The notes beneath the pieces were generated by a model. The model had not been told where the DNA came from. It was given only the letters and a program-made list of their open reading frames with translations, and made no database searches. The translations under genes were made by a program, and so were the position numbers. Below, one piece after another: positions 34,111 through 48,670 of a DNA stretch of 64,000 nucleotides. Each line of letters begins with the position of its first letter. The first letter of the stretch is position 1. The stretch comes from Paratrimastix pyriformis (taxonomy: Eukaryota > Preaxostyla > Paratrimastigidae): contig JAPMOS010000011.1 of assembly GCA_027972325.1 (NCBI GenBank), positions 741,112 through 805,111 of the forward strand, read 5' to 3'.

Positions 34111-34962
34111 ATGGAGTGGATTCAGGGTCTTCCGACTGAAGTTAAGGACGTCATTCTCCGCGAAGCTGCTGCCAACCACCCAGACGTCGCTGCTGCTCTG
34201 CGCCGTGCCGCCAACCATCCTGTCGATGTTCCCGATCTCACTGCCGGCGGTGAGGTGGACATTGAAGAGTTGAACGAGCTCCTCGAGATTGTTCCAAATG
34301 TAACACACTCTAATATTATTCGCATCTTAACGGCCGTGACCAATGCTGTCGCCTTCAGTTTTGCCCACCCCCCATCTCGGCCTCTCTGCGAGTCCGTGTT
34401 GTTTTCCCCCCACTTTCCCTCCTACCTAGTTTCTATTCTCTTCCCCACCACCAGGAGCGAAAAGATTGATCGCCTCTTTGTTCACACACTGGTGGCCCAA
34501 TGGCACGATCTGGTGCTGTGCCGGCGGCAATGCATGACCAAGGAGGTCTGCGGTCAATTAGAGCCCCTCTTCGCGGAGTGGACCACAAGTGTGGACGAGC
34601 CAACCCGCCGGCTGCCCTCGGATGACGAGGACGACGAGGACGACGGATGGCTCTTCGCCGACATGGTCGAAGACCTCGCCGGAATCCGGCGCAAGCTCGC
34701 CGAAGCCCCGCTCCCCACCCCGCCTGCCTCAAGTGCCACCGAGTCGGAGTCCCCCGATGTAGCAGCCCTCCTTGGCCCCAGTCCTTCGAAGGCCCCTGCG
34801 GAAGCACCCCGGCCAGCACTCCCTGCCTCTGCCCCCGCGAGCGCCCCCGCGACTGCTGCTGCTGCTGCCGCCGCCGCCGACCCCCGCCCGCCGAGGGGAA
34901 TCCCTCCCCCACCTGGGGTGGTTCCAACGAGCACAGTCACCGTGACCCATTTCCGGGCCTGA
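34111..34962 (+). CDS. unknown protein with helical N-terminus and Ala/Pro-rich tail
   Basis: Starts MEWIQGLPTEVKDVILREAA with helices EEHPDVAAAL-type and IEELNELLEIV. A GTCCGTGT donor (about 34392) and CACCAG acceptor (about 34455) join in phase to KIDRLFVHTLVAQWHDLVL and CGQLEPLFAEWTTSV. An acidic stretch DDEDDEDD and a region of Ala/Pro follow, ending VTVTHFRA at TGA 34960-34962. The first helix (LP-x-EV...HPDVA) faintly recalls the proteasome tether Cut8/Sts1, but the rest does not, so no function is assigned. An alternative donor GTAACACA near 34300 would break the frame, which supports the GTCCG site. Confidence 0.55.
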   Translation: MEWIQGLPTEVKDVILREAAANHPDVAAALRRAANHPVDVPDLTAGGEVDIEELNELLEIVPNVTHSNIIRILTAVTNAVAFSFAHPPSRPLCESVLFSPHFPSYLVSILFPTTRSEKIDRLFVHTLVAQWHDLVLCRRQCMTKEVCGQLEPLFAEWTTSVDEPTRRLPSDDEDDEDDGWLFADMVEDLAGIRRKLAEAPLPTPPASSATESESPDVAALLGPSPSKAPAEAPRPALPASAPASAPATAAAAAAAADPRPPRGIPPPPGVVPTSTVTVTHFRA

Positions 34963-35049
34963 TCCACCTTCCCCTTGAGGGCTCCGAGCCCGGTTTCCCA
35001 AAAGAGAGCTGTGGCCTTGACCCGGGTCTTGACGGGCGGGGGCGGTGTT

Positions 35050-37844
35050 TTAGAGGTAGAGGGACGCCGCAAAGACGATGTCCCGCTTGATGTGAGTGAC
35101 AGCCTCCTGGAAGCGAGTCACGAGTTCCTTCGAGCCGATCAGCTGGGCCGCCGCCACGAGCTCCTGCAGCAGCTCGGCAACCCGGCGCAGGCAGCGCACC
35201 ATCGACCCTGCCCCACCCGAAACAGAGCCGGGCGACAACCACCAAACGGAGCCGGCGCGCGGTGAGACAGGGAAACTCCAAACGGAGCGGGCGCTCGGTG
35301 GGACAGGGGGCGCTGGAGGGAACAAACCTTCGTGGATCTTGGCCAACACGCATGCCTCGGCGAACTTGCAGCCCTGCGAAACGACCCCCATCACACCGCG
35401 TGAGATGCGAGGTCGGCCCTGACCCCTCCCCGGAGCGCCCCCAGGCGTGTATGCTCTGACTGCCACCCGAAGAGGGTGAGCACGGACCTTGGCCCACATG
35501 TAGCCCACCTCGGCCATGGCCGGGCTGAAGCTCTTCATGTACTCTTCGGTGTCCTTGGGCAGGCGGCACTCCTGGCAGATCTGCCCAGAAAAGACCGCCC
35601 GCCCAGCGAGCATCGGGACGTGATGAGCACGCGATGTGTGTGCGGTTGTGATGTGTGCAGTGTGCGTGCGTGATGTGCGCGTGGTGTCTACGACATCTCC
35701 AAGGGTCGCCCTGAGTGGGGACGAGCCACGACAGCGCGACAGGAGGAGGACGCAGCCAGTAAGATTTCGTGCGCGTTTTTTCCCCTCTTGCCACTAGATT
35801 ACCCAAGAGGATCACAGATGTGTCGTGTGCGTGTCGTGTGCGTGTCGTGTGTGTGTCGTGTGTGTGTCGTGTGTGTGTCGTGTGTGTGTCGTGTGTGTGT
35901 CGTGTGCGCGTCGTGTGTGTCGTGTGCGTGTCGTGTGGTGCCGGGGGTGATGTCGATGGAGGGCCGAGGGACCTTGGCCACCCGGGCGGCGGTTTCGTGG
36001 AGCTGCCGAATCGGCTCCACAAGCTCGTCGCGCGGAGGGGCGCTTTCCTTGGTCTGTTGGATGCCCAAGGCCGCCCCCAACCAGAGAAAGCCATGGGCGA
36101 GCGCACTCATCGCCCACGGAAAGGAAGCCGGAGGGCGGGGCGTTGGGCATGACATAGAACATAGGCGCAGGCACGGAGCATGGGGCATCGGCATGAGCAT
36201 GAGGAGCATGAACATAGCATGGACATGGGACCGGGACCGGGCGGGACGACAGACGACTTCCTCGAAGACGAGCAGCGTCAGGAGCCCCACGGTCTGCTCG
36301 ACGGTGAGCGACTGCAGCAGGGGCGAGAAGAGCAGCTCCGTGCACACGAGCTCGTCGCCGCTGTTGACCTCGCACGCGACCCGCCCTTTCAGCGAGAGAA
36401 TCTCGCCTTCGTCGATGTAGCCCATACTGACGAGCCAAGAAGCGGAGGGGAGGGAGGGGGGGAGGGGAGGGGAGGGGGGAGGGGGGAGGGGAGGGAGGGG
36501 AGGGGGAGGGGAGGGGAGGGGAGGAGGCGACAACGGGAAGACAAAGCGGTGAGGCAGGGGGCGATGGGGGCGATGGGGGCGATGGGGCGATGGGGGCGAT
36601 GGGGCGATGGGGCGATGGGGGCGATGGGGGCGATGGGGGCGATGGGGGCGATGGGGGCGATGGGGGCGACGGACGGACCGCCTGAGGACCCGCTTCATGG
36701 CGACGAGCTCCTCGCGGAAGACCATCTGCTGGGTGCGCTTGATGACCTGCTCCTGGACCCGCGCCTGGGCCAGCAGGTCCGCCTGCGGCCAGCCGACCCC
36801 ATTTCACCAAACATTGCTCGGGTGCACCCGGGGTGGCCACGAGGGGGATGGAGCCCGGGCAGACCTTGGCTGCGAACTGGGCGAGCCGAGGGGGCATCGT
36901 GGGGGCCAGGTAGGCCGGTTGGGCCGCATATAGCTCCTCCAGCTGGACGATTTTCTGGGCGGGCGGTTCCGACCAGGGCAGGCAACCCGCAAGGAGCAAG
37001 AGCATCAGGAGGAGCATCAGGAGGAGCATCAGGAGGAGCATCAGGAGGAGCATCAGCATGTAAAGCGGGCGGCTGGCCGGGAGACCTTCAGCAGGGCCGG
37101 CAGCGCCGGGTCCGGGATGCGCATATCCTCGACGGGATCCATCAGCGGGGGGCCCTGCGGGTAGGTTTGCATGACCTTGGCCAGCGAGAGCAGCACGCTC
37201 TGGGCGTGTGCTTGCGGGCCGCCCTTGGCCGCGGCTGTGGCGGCCTTGGGGAGGCACAACCGGACGGTGCTCAGGGCCCGGAGCGTATGCAGAGCCACGT
37301 GGATGCACTGTGGCCGGTCCGACGCAGCCAGGGCGTGATCCCAGGCACAGGGGACGACAAACCCGCCCGTCCCAACAACCATCCACAAAAGGGACCCTAT
37401 CAGCTCCACGCAAGCGGGTGGCGATTGGTGGGTGGTTGGCGGTGGGTGGTGGGTGGTGGGTGGTGGGTGGTGGGTGGTGGGTGGTGGGTGGTGGTGGATG
37501 ATTCGGACGACGGGCCTCGATCCTGCCCTCACGGCCCCGTTTCGGAGGGCGCGGCCTCCCCTGGCTCATGGGGTCGACCAGGATGTACACGGGCACCTCG
37601 AACTCCTCCGGCCCCGCTTCGGCCAGGCCGGCAGGCAAGTCCTGGGCGTGCGCGAGGGGCCTCGAGTCCTTCTTCTTGGCGTCCGCTGGGGCCGCAGGGG
37701 CGGGCGGCGGCGGGGGAGGGGCATCATCATCACCATCGTGGTCTTCGTTCTCCCCGAAATCGCCCCGGCGCCTCCGCAGCGTGGCTCCGTCGCCCGGCGT
37801 CAGGGGCGCTTCTTCGCTGCCCTGTGGGGTGGCGGCTGCCGCCT

Positions 37845-37875
<31 letters not shown>

Positions 37876-40800
37876 GGCGGCGGCCGTGGGCGGGAGGCTC
37901 TCGAGGGTTTCCAGGGCAGCCGCAGCAGCCGAGGGGCCGCCGGCCTGTTTGCTGCCGCCGTGCTGGGGCAGAGGCCGCTTCCGGGGGGCGCCTGCGATGC
38001 GGCAGGCAGGCCCGGCAACGACGCCCCAGCCCCAGTCGTCGGCGCGGTCTTGCACGTGCACCAAACGGCCCCGCTGCAGGAAGGGCACCACGTGGGCCGG
38101 CCGGGCGATGAGGCCCAGCAAGGCGGCCCGGAGGCGCTCCAGCTGGGTGCGCACCTGGTAGCAGGTCGCCACCGTTGGCTCGTCTTCGATGGCAATGGCC
38201 GCGGCCTGGGCTTGCAGGTCATCCAGAGCTGCCCGAGGCCCCAACCCCAACCCCAACCCCAACCCCAACCCCAACCCCAACCCCGACCCCGACCCCGACC
38301 CCGACACGAGTGAGCGCCAGCCCCAGAGTGCCCGTCTCCCCGTCTCTGCTCAAGCAATCCCCAACCCAAGCACTCACCCCAGCAATGCCGAGGAGACGGT
38401 CAGCCGCACGCGCACGCAGGTCGTTGGGGGGCCCGAGGGGACGAGAGGCCTCGACGGACCCTTCTGCTGTGCGGGCAAGGCGCGCATGGCCTGGAACTGC
38501 ATGAAGCTGTTGCGGATGATGTGCTCCGGGTCGGCGCCCTCCACCCGGATGGTGTTCAGGGTCATGTTGAAGCTCAGGTGGAAGGTGCTGTTCAGTGGGT
38601 CCGCTTCGCCCTGGCCCATCAAGAGCCCAGGCCCCCAAGAAGCATATAGATGCCGATGGGAGGAGGAGGAGGAGGAGGAGGAGGGAGGGGGGGAGGGGGA
38701 GGCAGGGGCAGCAGGGTCAGCAGGGTCAGCAGGGGCAGCAGGGTCAGCAGGGTCAGCAGGGTCAGCAGGGGCAGGGGGGAATGGGGGCAGCTGAGGGACC
38801 TTGATCATGGCCCGGGCGGCCTGGGGCTCAAGGCGCTCATCGAGCATGGTGATGACAATACCCCGCTTGTCGAGCCCACGGCGCCCTGCACGGCCGCTCA
38901 TCTGGATGTATTCGCCCGAGCTTAGCTGTCCCAGGCCGGGGAGGGGGAGGGGAAGCTAAACAAGGGGGAAGGACCGAGGACCAGCGTCCTCGGGTTCTGG
39001 GCGAGGCTGGGCGAGGCTGGGCGAGGCTGGGCGAGGCTGGGCGAGGCTGGGCGAGGCTGGGCGAGGCTGGGCGAGGCTGGGCGAGGCGGCCAGACGAGGC
39101 GGTGCTGCTGGCCGTCCCACTTCTTGACCGAGGTGAAGACGACCGTCTTGGCGGGCATGTTGAGGCCCATCGAGAAGGTCTCCGTCGCGAAGAGGACCTT
39201 ACCCCGACCCAGAAACCCACCCGAGACGAGGGCGACATCAAAGGCCGCACGGAAGGCGGCAGCGGCCCGACCGAGGGCGGCTCCTGGGCAACCCAAGAAG
39301 ATAGCAGGCGGGGGTCGGGGGCGCGGACCTTGATGAGGCCCTCCTGGAAGAGAATCTCGATGACCTCCTTCAGAATGGGCAACAGGCCCTGCGCGACCCG
39401 CACGCAGAGGTCATCGCGACCCGAAGCAGCGAGACCCAGTGCCAACGTGTGATCGAGGGATGACGACTCAGACCCCCCCCGCCCCCACCCGGGTGGGCAG
39501 GGCAGGGTAGGCGGCGGACGGAGTGGTGGAGACCGATGCCCCTGCGGAGCCAAGGCAGCACCTGGGTCAGCTGGGGCAAGTTGCGGTCGTCGGGGCCCAG
39601 GGGCTCGACCGCGTTGGCGAAGACCATGTCCACCAGGGCCTTCTCGTCGTCCGAGTTGAAGTCCAGCTTGGCCATGGCCGCCGCGTTGTCCTGCACCTCG
39701 CGCTTGCTGAAGCTGAAGATGATCACCGGGTCGTAGTTGCGCGCCATGATCATCTGCACGATCCGGCCCAGGTCGGCCCGCACGTCTGCCCGAGCAGGGG
39801 GTCCCGAGGCGGAAGAAGAGAGGCTGAGCATCGGCTCGCTCTTCGGGAGCCGTCCTCCCGCCAGGGCGGAGGGGGCGCAAAGGGCAGACCGTTTGGCTTC
39901 CGACGCGGCGTGTCCCCCCCGAGGAGCGCGTCCCCCGATGGCGCCAGCGACGAGACGGCCTTGCTGAAGGCCGCTTCCTGGGTGCCGCAGAAGCGCAACC
40001 GGATGGGGCATCAGCCACCGGTCCGTTTGCTGCCTTCCCCATCTTGGGAGGCGAGTGGGGCGGGGCGGGCGGAGCGGGGCGGAGCGGGGCGGGGCGGAGC
40101 GGGGCGGGGCGGAGCGGGGCGGAGCGGGGCGGGGCGGAGTGGGGGGGGGGGGACAGACACGGAAGACGCCGTGCTCGTCGAGGACCAGGTGCAGCTCGCT
40201 CGTCCCGCCCGGGTAGATGTAGTGCTGCAGAGGCGTCGGCCGGAAGTCCGTGTACACCACGTTGCAGGGCTGCCGAGAAGGAGGGGCGGTGGGAGGTGGG
40301 CGGGAGTGAGCCAGAAGCCGCGTCGCCGGGCGGGGCGGACCTGCTTGTGGAGGTGGGCGATCCACTCGGCGAACTCGCGTGCATTGGGGATGGTCGCCGA
40401 GAGGAAGACGAAGTGAGCCTTGTCGGGCAGCATGACGATGGTCTCCTCCCACACCACACCACGATCTGCAGACCCGCCGCATCCAGGGGCCAGAGGACAT
40501 GAGCAGGAGCCACACCCGCGCTGGCCAAGCCAGGGAACACAGCGAGTGGTCACTCGCGGGCATGCGCGAGGAGGATCGCCCGCCCCCGCCCGCCCCCGCC
40601 TCCGCCCCCGCCCCCGCCCCCGCCCCCGCCTCCGCCCCCTCCGCCCCGCCTCCGCCCCCGCCCCCGCACGGAGAAGCACCAGGAGGAGAAGAGAACGTGG
40701 CGGCAGTCTGGTCGACCTGCGTCCCGCATGTAATGGATCTCGTCGAAGATAACCCAGGCGATCTGGCGTGTGACTTCGGAGCCCCGGTAGAGCATGCTCC

Positions 40801-41559
40801 GCAGAATCTACCACGAGGTCGGGTGTGAATACCCCCGATGGCGGTCGCGGGCGCATGCACGGACCTCGGTGGTCATGACCAGGCAGGATGCGTTTGGGTT
40901 CAGAGTCACATCGCCCGTCATCAGCCCCACGTCCCCGAATTGCTCGCTCAGCTCGCGGAACTTCTGGTTGCTCAGGGCCTGCCACCAGAGCCCAAGGTTA
41001 GGTTGGGTGGACGACGGCGAACCGACCTTGATGGGCGAGGTGTAGATCACTCGCTGGTTATCCCGCAGCGCTGTGGCGATCGCGTACCTGTGGCAGAAGC
41101 CGTGGTTCGAAGGGCGCAAGAGGAACGGTGGCACAGACAGGGCCACGACAGTCTTGCCGGCCGAAGTATGTGCCGAGACGAGAACCGATTCTCCTGCAAA
41201 CGTTTTGGAACTGTCTCTGAATGGACCCACAGACCTCGCTTTATGCACTCAATCGAGGCTTGCTGGAAGGGATCGAGCTTGAACGGGTAAGTCTTCGCAG
41301 GTGGCCGGTCATCGGGTGGGGTCGGTGTGCGATATTCAATACCAGCCACTTCCTGAACGCAATTATACGACAAGAGAGGCTCATTTGTGTGCTCTGCCGA
41401 GGAGACAGTGGGCTCTTCGGCGGCCGGTGAAGCTGATGGGGGAGATTGATCGGGTGAATCGCTGTCCTTTTCAGTTTTCGGGGACTCCTTGCCAATTTCT
41501 TCCCGGGGGCGCTTCGTTCCTTCAACAGGACGTGCTGGGCGGCGTTTTTGAGGGGGCAT
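35050..41559 (-). CDS. MTREX: MTR4 exosome-cofactor RNA helicase
   Basis: A nuclear Ski2-like 3'-5' RNA helicase that feeds substrates to the RNA exosome (rRNA processing, surveillance). Read from the minus strand: [14 protein letters not shown] (41559), [23 protein letters not shown] (Walker A, about 41130-41190), [42 protein letters not shown] (DEIH box, about 40730), [63 protein letters not shown] and [15 protein letters not shown] (about 38865-38910). The arch/KOW region ([15 protein letters not shown]) is enlarged by a low-complexity segment with Ala-Thr repeats (37800-38000). The C-terminal domain ends [13 protein letters not shown] 35050-35052, exactly like other Mtr4 proteins. Donors include GTCTGTGC, GTCCGTGC (near 40873), GTCGACCA and GTCCGCCC (near 40340). 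About 18 introns, many array-filled. It diverges from AFG2. Confidence 0.93.
35820..35940 (+). repeat. CGTGTCGTGTGTGTGT array in an MTR4 intron
   Basis: About ten 10-14-bp units of GTGTGTGTCGT-type sequence. Confidence 0.85.
36432..36672 (+). repeat. GGGAGGGGA and GGGGGCGAT arrays in an MTR4 intron
   Basis: A GGGAGGGGAGG tract (36445-36525) and about a dozen GGGGGCGAT 9-mers (36560-36668) that abut the minus-strand donor GTCCGTCC. Confidence 0.88.
36992..37060 (+). repeat. GGAGCATCA array in an MTR4 intron
   Basis: Five to six copies of a 15-bp AGGAGGAGCATCAGG-type unit. Confidence 0.85.
37424..37496 (+). repeat. GGTGGGTGGTG array in an MTR4 intron
   Basis: About seven GTGGGTGGTGG-type units. 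Confidence 0.85.
38234..38302 (+). repeat. CCCCAA / CCCCGA array in an MTR4 intron
   Basis: About eight CCCCAA hexamers followed by four CCCCGA hexamers. Confidence 0.85.
38640..38775 (+). repeat. GGA tract and CAGGGTCAG array in an MTR4 intron
   Basis: A GGAGGA tract (38655-38690) and about eight CAGGGTCAG/CAGGGGCAG 9-mers (38705-38772). Confidence 0.85.
38997..39087 (+). repeat. GGCGAGGCTG 10-bp minisatellite in an MTR4 intron
   Basis: About nine perfect tandem GGCGAGGCTG decamers next to the HRLV exon. Confidence 0.9.
40060..40150 (+). repeat. GGGGCGGAGC decamer array
   Basis: Decamers of GGGGCGGAGC and GGGGCGGGGC followed by a G run, in an MTR4 intron. Confidence 0.85.
40578..40672 (+). 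repeat. CCGCCCCCG array
   Basis: CGCCCCCGCC-type hexamer/decamer tract between the DEIH exon and the GVVWEE exon of MTR4. Confidence 0.85.
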
Positions 41560-41599
41560 CCACCCGAACGAAGTCTGGCCGCGGATCACTCGAACCTGC

Positions 41600-44926
<3,327 letters not shown>

Positions 44927-45396
44927 TAAGCTGCCATGATGGTGGTCACGACGCTCCTCAAACAGTGAGACCTCCCTGCCGCCGCGTCACCCAATGTCAC
45001 AAATGGCATCCCGGGTGGAACCCACCATCGAGGCTCAGGTGGGGGCGAGGGAAGGTGAAGGTGCGCTGGAATGCAGGCGAGTGAAGGGGCAGGGATGCGG
45101 GAGGCGCCGAGGAGGGGGTGCGATGAGGGTTGCGTCGCTGGCGAGGGAGTTGAATGAGCGTGGGCCAGCGAGGAGGGGCGGGCGAGGGTGGAAACGGCGA
45201 GTGGGGCGGTGGTAAGGCAGCGCGCGAATTGCGGGCTGAGGAAGGCGCGGAATGCTCGGGCGATGTGAGAGCATATTGCGAAGTGGTTCAATGTCTCACG
45301 GGCACGCCTACTGATGATACGTGCCGACGTGAAAGATGATGATAAACGTGTTGGCCCGGGGCAGAGGAGGAACAAAAGCCGGAGAGAAATACAGTA
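44927..45396. other. gap between AFG2 and the first TIR element
   Basis: Contains G-rich sequence (45030-45250) with no homology I recognise in any frame. The TA at 45395-45396 is one copy of the target-site duplication of the next element. Confidence 0.4.
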
Positions 45397-47383
45397 CCCT
45401 GCAGAAACCCGTCCAGCAGGCAAAAACCCGTCCGACGTCAAATGTGACATCCGCAGCCCTTCCAATCGAATCCGAAGCGCGAACACAACAGGGTTGTTTT
45501 CCAACACACAAAAAAGAAAGAATATTGCTTCAAAACGACACAGAGACATTTATTCTAGGGGCAGTCGATATCGATGCCGATGATGTCGATGGTCGCACAG
45601 GTCCACCAAATGTGGTCCGGGAAACAAGGTTTTCAGGGAATAAGGTCAAGTACCACCAAAGAACAAGCCTGTGATGTCATTTGTGGGCCGTGGATCATGG
45701 AAGGGGGTGATCTGGTGTCAGGGTGGCGAAGCCCCTGGGGGGGAGCTCAGCGACTCATGGGCACCCACCGGGGGTGCTCCGGGTATATGGGACGGTCGGG
45801 TGGTGGGGCGGGGTGATGTAGGGCGGTGAGACAGCCGAAAAGTAACACCGGGGATCAAGGATGGGGGAGAGACGCAGATCAGGGGAGAGATGCATGAAAA
45901 ATAGCGGTCGGGACAGGAAAGAGGCCAGAATACCGTGAAATGACGCCAATTTCGCAGTCCGTTGGTCTTAATAACAAGCGGACAGGCGCTGCCGGCTTCG
46001 GGGGCGTCGCATTCATGGGTGGGTGATCGTGAATGGTGGTGAATCGCGCGTCGCAGTCAGCGTGGTAGACGGCTTGACTGGCTTCGTGGGTGCGTGGAGG
46101 GCGGGCGATTCGGGAGCCCGGAGACCCCAACAAACCCGGTCACCGTCCACAGGCTGGGGGAAGACGGTCTAAGGGGGATTGAAGGGGAAGGATGGCGGGG
46201 TGCGAAAGCAGGACCTCTCCTTCCTCCCGACTTCCATCTGTGCCGAATGGGCTCACGGTGGCCGACTTCCATGAGCGGTAAATGCGGTTAAATCTCCGAT
46301 TCGTCATCCTCCGACAGTCCGGAGACCCTACGATGAAGGCGGTCGGTCCGGCTCCGCGGCCCCCTGCCGCAGTTGAACAGCGTTCGGTCAAGGGGATCAA
46401 ATAGGCGACGGACCGGCAATCGGAAATGATTCCCCAGCCAGGGTCGGAAGTTGTGGAGACGTGTTCCGCGCGAAAATGAAGAGGGCGGACAAGGCGCCCC
46501 CCATTGGGTGCTCACCCTGGCGGCGGGGGGGAAATGCCCATCTGAGTGCGTGGTAGGTCAGATGATGTCTGCAATGCACCTGCCCCGACAGGCGTTGGTC
46601 TAGAACAAGTTTTGAGAGAAAAAAGATGCCGCGGGGGGCAGACCAGGGCTCAGACGGCTCATCTCAGAGACCCACCAGACCGGCGTGAGCAGCCCCCAAA
46701 CGCCTTGGTGCCGTCGTGTTCTTGCTGTCGTGAGCATCGGTACTTGATTATTTGGGGTGGAGGACGCATAGGTCCCCTGTAAGGAAGGCACAGTGAAGGG
46801 GGAGCGCGCAGAGGGCTGACGGACCGTTTTTCGCGTGTTCACACCCCACGCCAGCTCAAAGAGGTATTCAGCTGGTTTTGAACGGTACGGTCGATGAAAA
46901 TAGGTATCCTCGACCAATCTGTGCGAGGTTCTGACAGAGAAAAACGGCGAACTGCCGGACGGTCAGGCAATGACATATCGATGTGCAGAAGTTTCTCGAA
47001 ATGAGAGTAAAACAGACCCAGTCACAAACGTCTAACAACTTGACCAACTTCCATCTTTTTCCGGCTTCAACCACAGATTCGAGGAGTTTGATCTTGCGGG
47101 GTTCAGAGATCATCAATGGTTGACCTCTTTGGCCTGCCGATCAACCAAAAGCACGAAGCGTAGGGCTTCTTTTGATGGTCTTGAAACCAGCCCCGATTGC
47201 CCGACCGGCTTCGAAAAAACGGATGCAATGATCGATGACCCGACCGAGGCCTCGTTCCAGCGGGGTATTGCGTCGGTACACAGCTCGAAGAAGGACCAAA
47301 GCAAATTTCTCGTCGGGGAGCCCTCTGCGGCGCGTGGTCGCGAAGTGGACGGGTTTTTGCGTGCTGGACGGGTTTCTGCAGGG
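45397..47383. mobile_element. TIR element 1 (about 2.0 kb, TA target duplication)
   Basis: A 37-bp terminal inverted repeat beginning CCCTGCAGAAACCCGTCC lies at 45397-45433 and, inverted, at 47347-47383, with one mismatch. TA flanks both ends (45395-45396, 47384-47385), as in Tc1/mariner-type insertions. The interior is non-repetitive and AT-richer than the genes. I found no transposase motif in either strand, so it looks non-autonomous. The TIR itself contains two AAACCCGTCC subrepeats. Confidence 0.7.
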
Positions 47384-47385
47384 TA

Positions 47386-48669
47386 ACGTGGGAACTTATA
47401 ACCCGAGAATCGCCACCAAACCCGGCACAATTGAAATTTGATTTTGGGGTCCTTCCGGGGGCGCACCCCTCGAGGCGTCAGGAGATCCGGAAACCCCAAA
47501 CCCCAAAGAAACTCAACGTAGGCCCAGAGAATCCCGGTGAGGGATGGCTGGTCCAGGACCTCGATCAGATGTCGACCTCATTCCGGACCCAACCTGCCCA
47601 AATGGCAGCAGAACAGAAAAACTAACATGCGGATCTATTGCAACTCGACGTGTTACGTAGAAACATGCAAAAATCACGATGCGGCGCCGAGGTCGGGGGG
47701 TGACGCGGCAGGCAGGCAGGGTTGGGGCAAGGCAATCGCCCCGGCACGGAGGCGGTCATGGCGCCTGGAACAGGACAACACGTGGCCCGTGTCCAAGGGG
47801 AGGCATATATTCACACCCCCGGGAGAGGTGGGGGCGGGACACTGTCAGCTGAGTGGGGGTGGGCAGCGGGGGCATGGCAGGGCCGCAAAACGCGGAGTCA
47901 AAGCGCCGCGGAGGGGTAGGTGACCCCGGGGGGATCCCTCCCACCATGAATCGATGGAACCCCGGAGTCCCGAGGTGAAGGCAAGAACTGGCGTCTCGCC
48001 TGCAAAACGCGTCACCTTTGCCGGGGCGGCGATGGGGTCCCTGATCCGGGGGGGCCACATGAATTCTGGCCCCTGTGCTCTGGGTGTTTCTCCGGGGCGC
48101 CTCGGGTGTCCAGGGAACTGGAGGGGACCATCAACGGAAGCCACCCGACCAACTGACGCGGACCTCCTCCCTCTGCCACGCCTCGCCGAGACGGGTCAGG
48201 GGCCCCCGTGGCCAGGAAAGCGGTTGTGCGCTCGGCGCATGCATGGTCCCGCGGATGGCAACCACAGATCGCGGAAAGACTGTGGACGGGCGTTTGGGAT
48301 CGAGAGGATTCGTGATGGAATGAAGACAGACGGGGTGGTCGAAGATCATCAGTCGACATTTAATGTCGGTGAAATGTTCGGGTTGGACACAGTTCCACTT
48401 TCAAAAGATACGCCAACGAGTTGTGGCCACTCTGCAGGGAGTTCGCCAGTGAAAGGCTCTTCTTGGACGAACAACTTCAACAAACTGGTTTCGATCGAGC
48501 CTGGTCGATCGGTTTGGCTGCAGCCTTCGCCGCGACAGCGGGTAAAACTCGGAGACCCGTCCGGTCTGACGGGCCAATTGGGAGCCCCCAGAGTCGCTCC
48601 GAGCTCTGCCGGCGAGGCCGTTTTTGGTGTCGGGTTTGGTGGCGATTCTCGGGTTACAGGTTCCCACGT
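47386..48669. mobile_element. TIR element 2 (about 1.28 kb)
   Basis: Left TIR 47386-47428 and right TIR 48627-48669 begin ACGTGGGAAC and match over 43 bp with about three differences. The left end abuts the TA of element 1. The interior is a diverged copy of element 3: both carry, in the same order, ATCGATCAGATGTCGACCTC-like sequence, AAAATCACGA, GGCGCCTGGAACAGG, GGGGCGGGACACTGTCAGC and GAAGATCATCAGTCGACATT. No transposase motif seen. Confidence 0.68.
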
Positions 48670-48670
48670 A

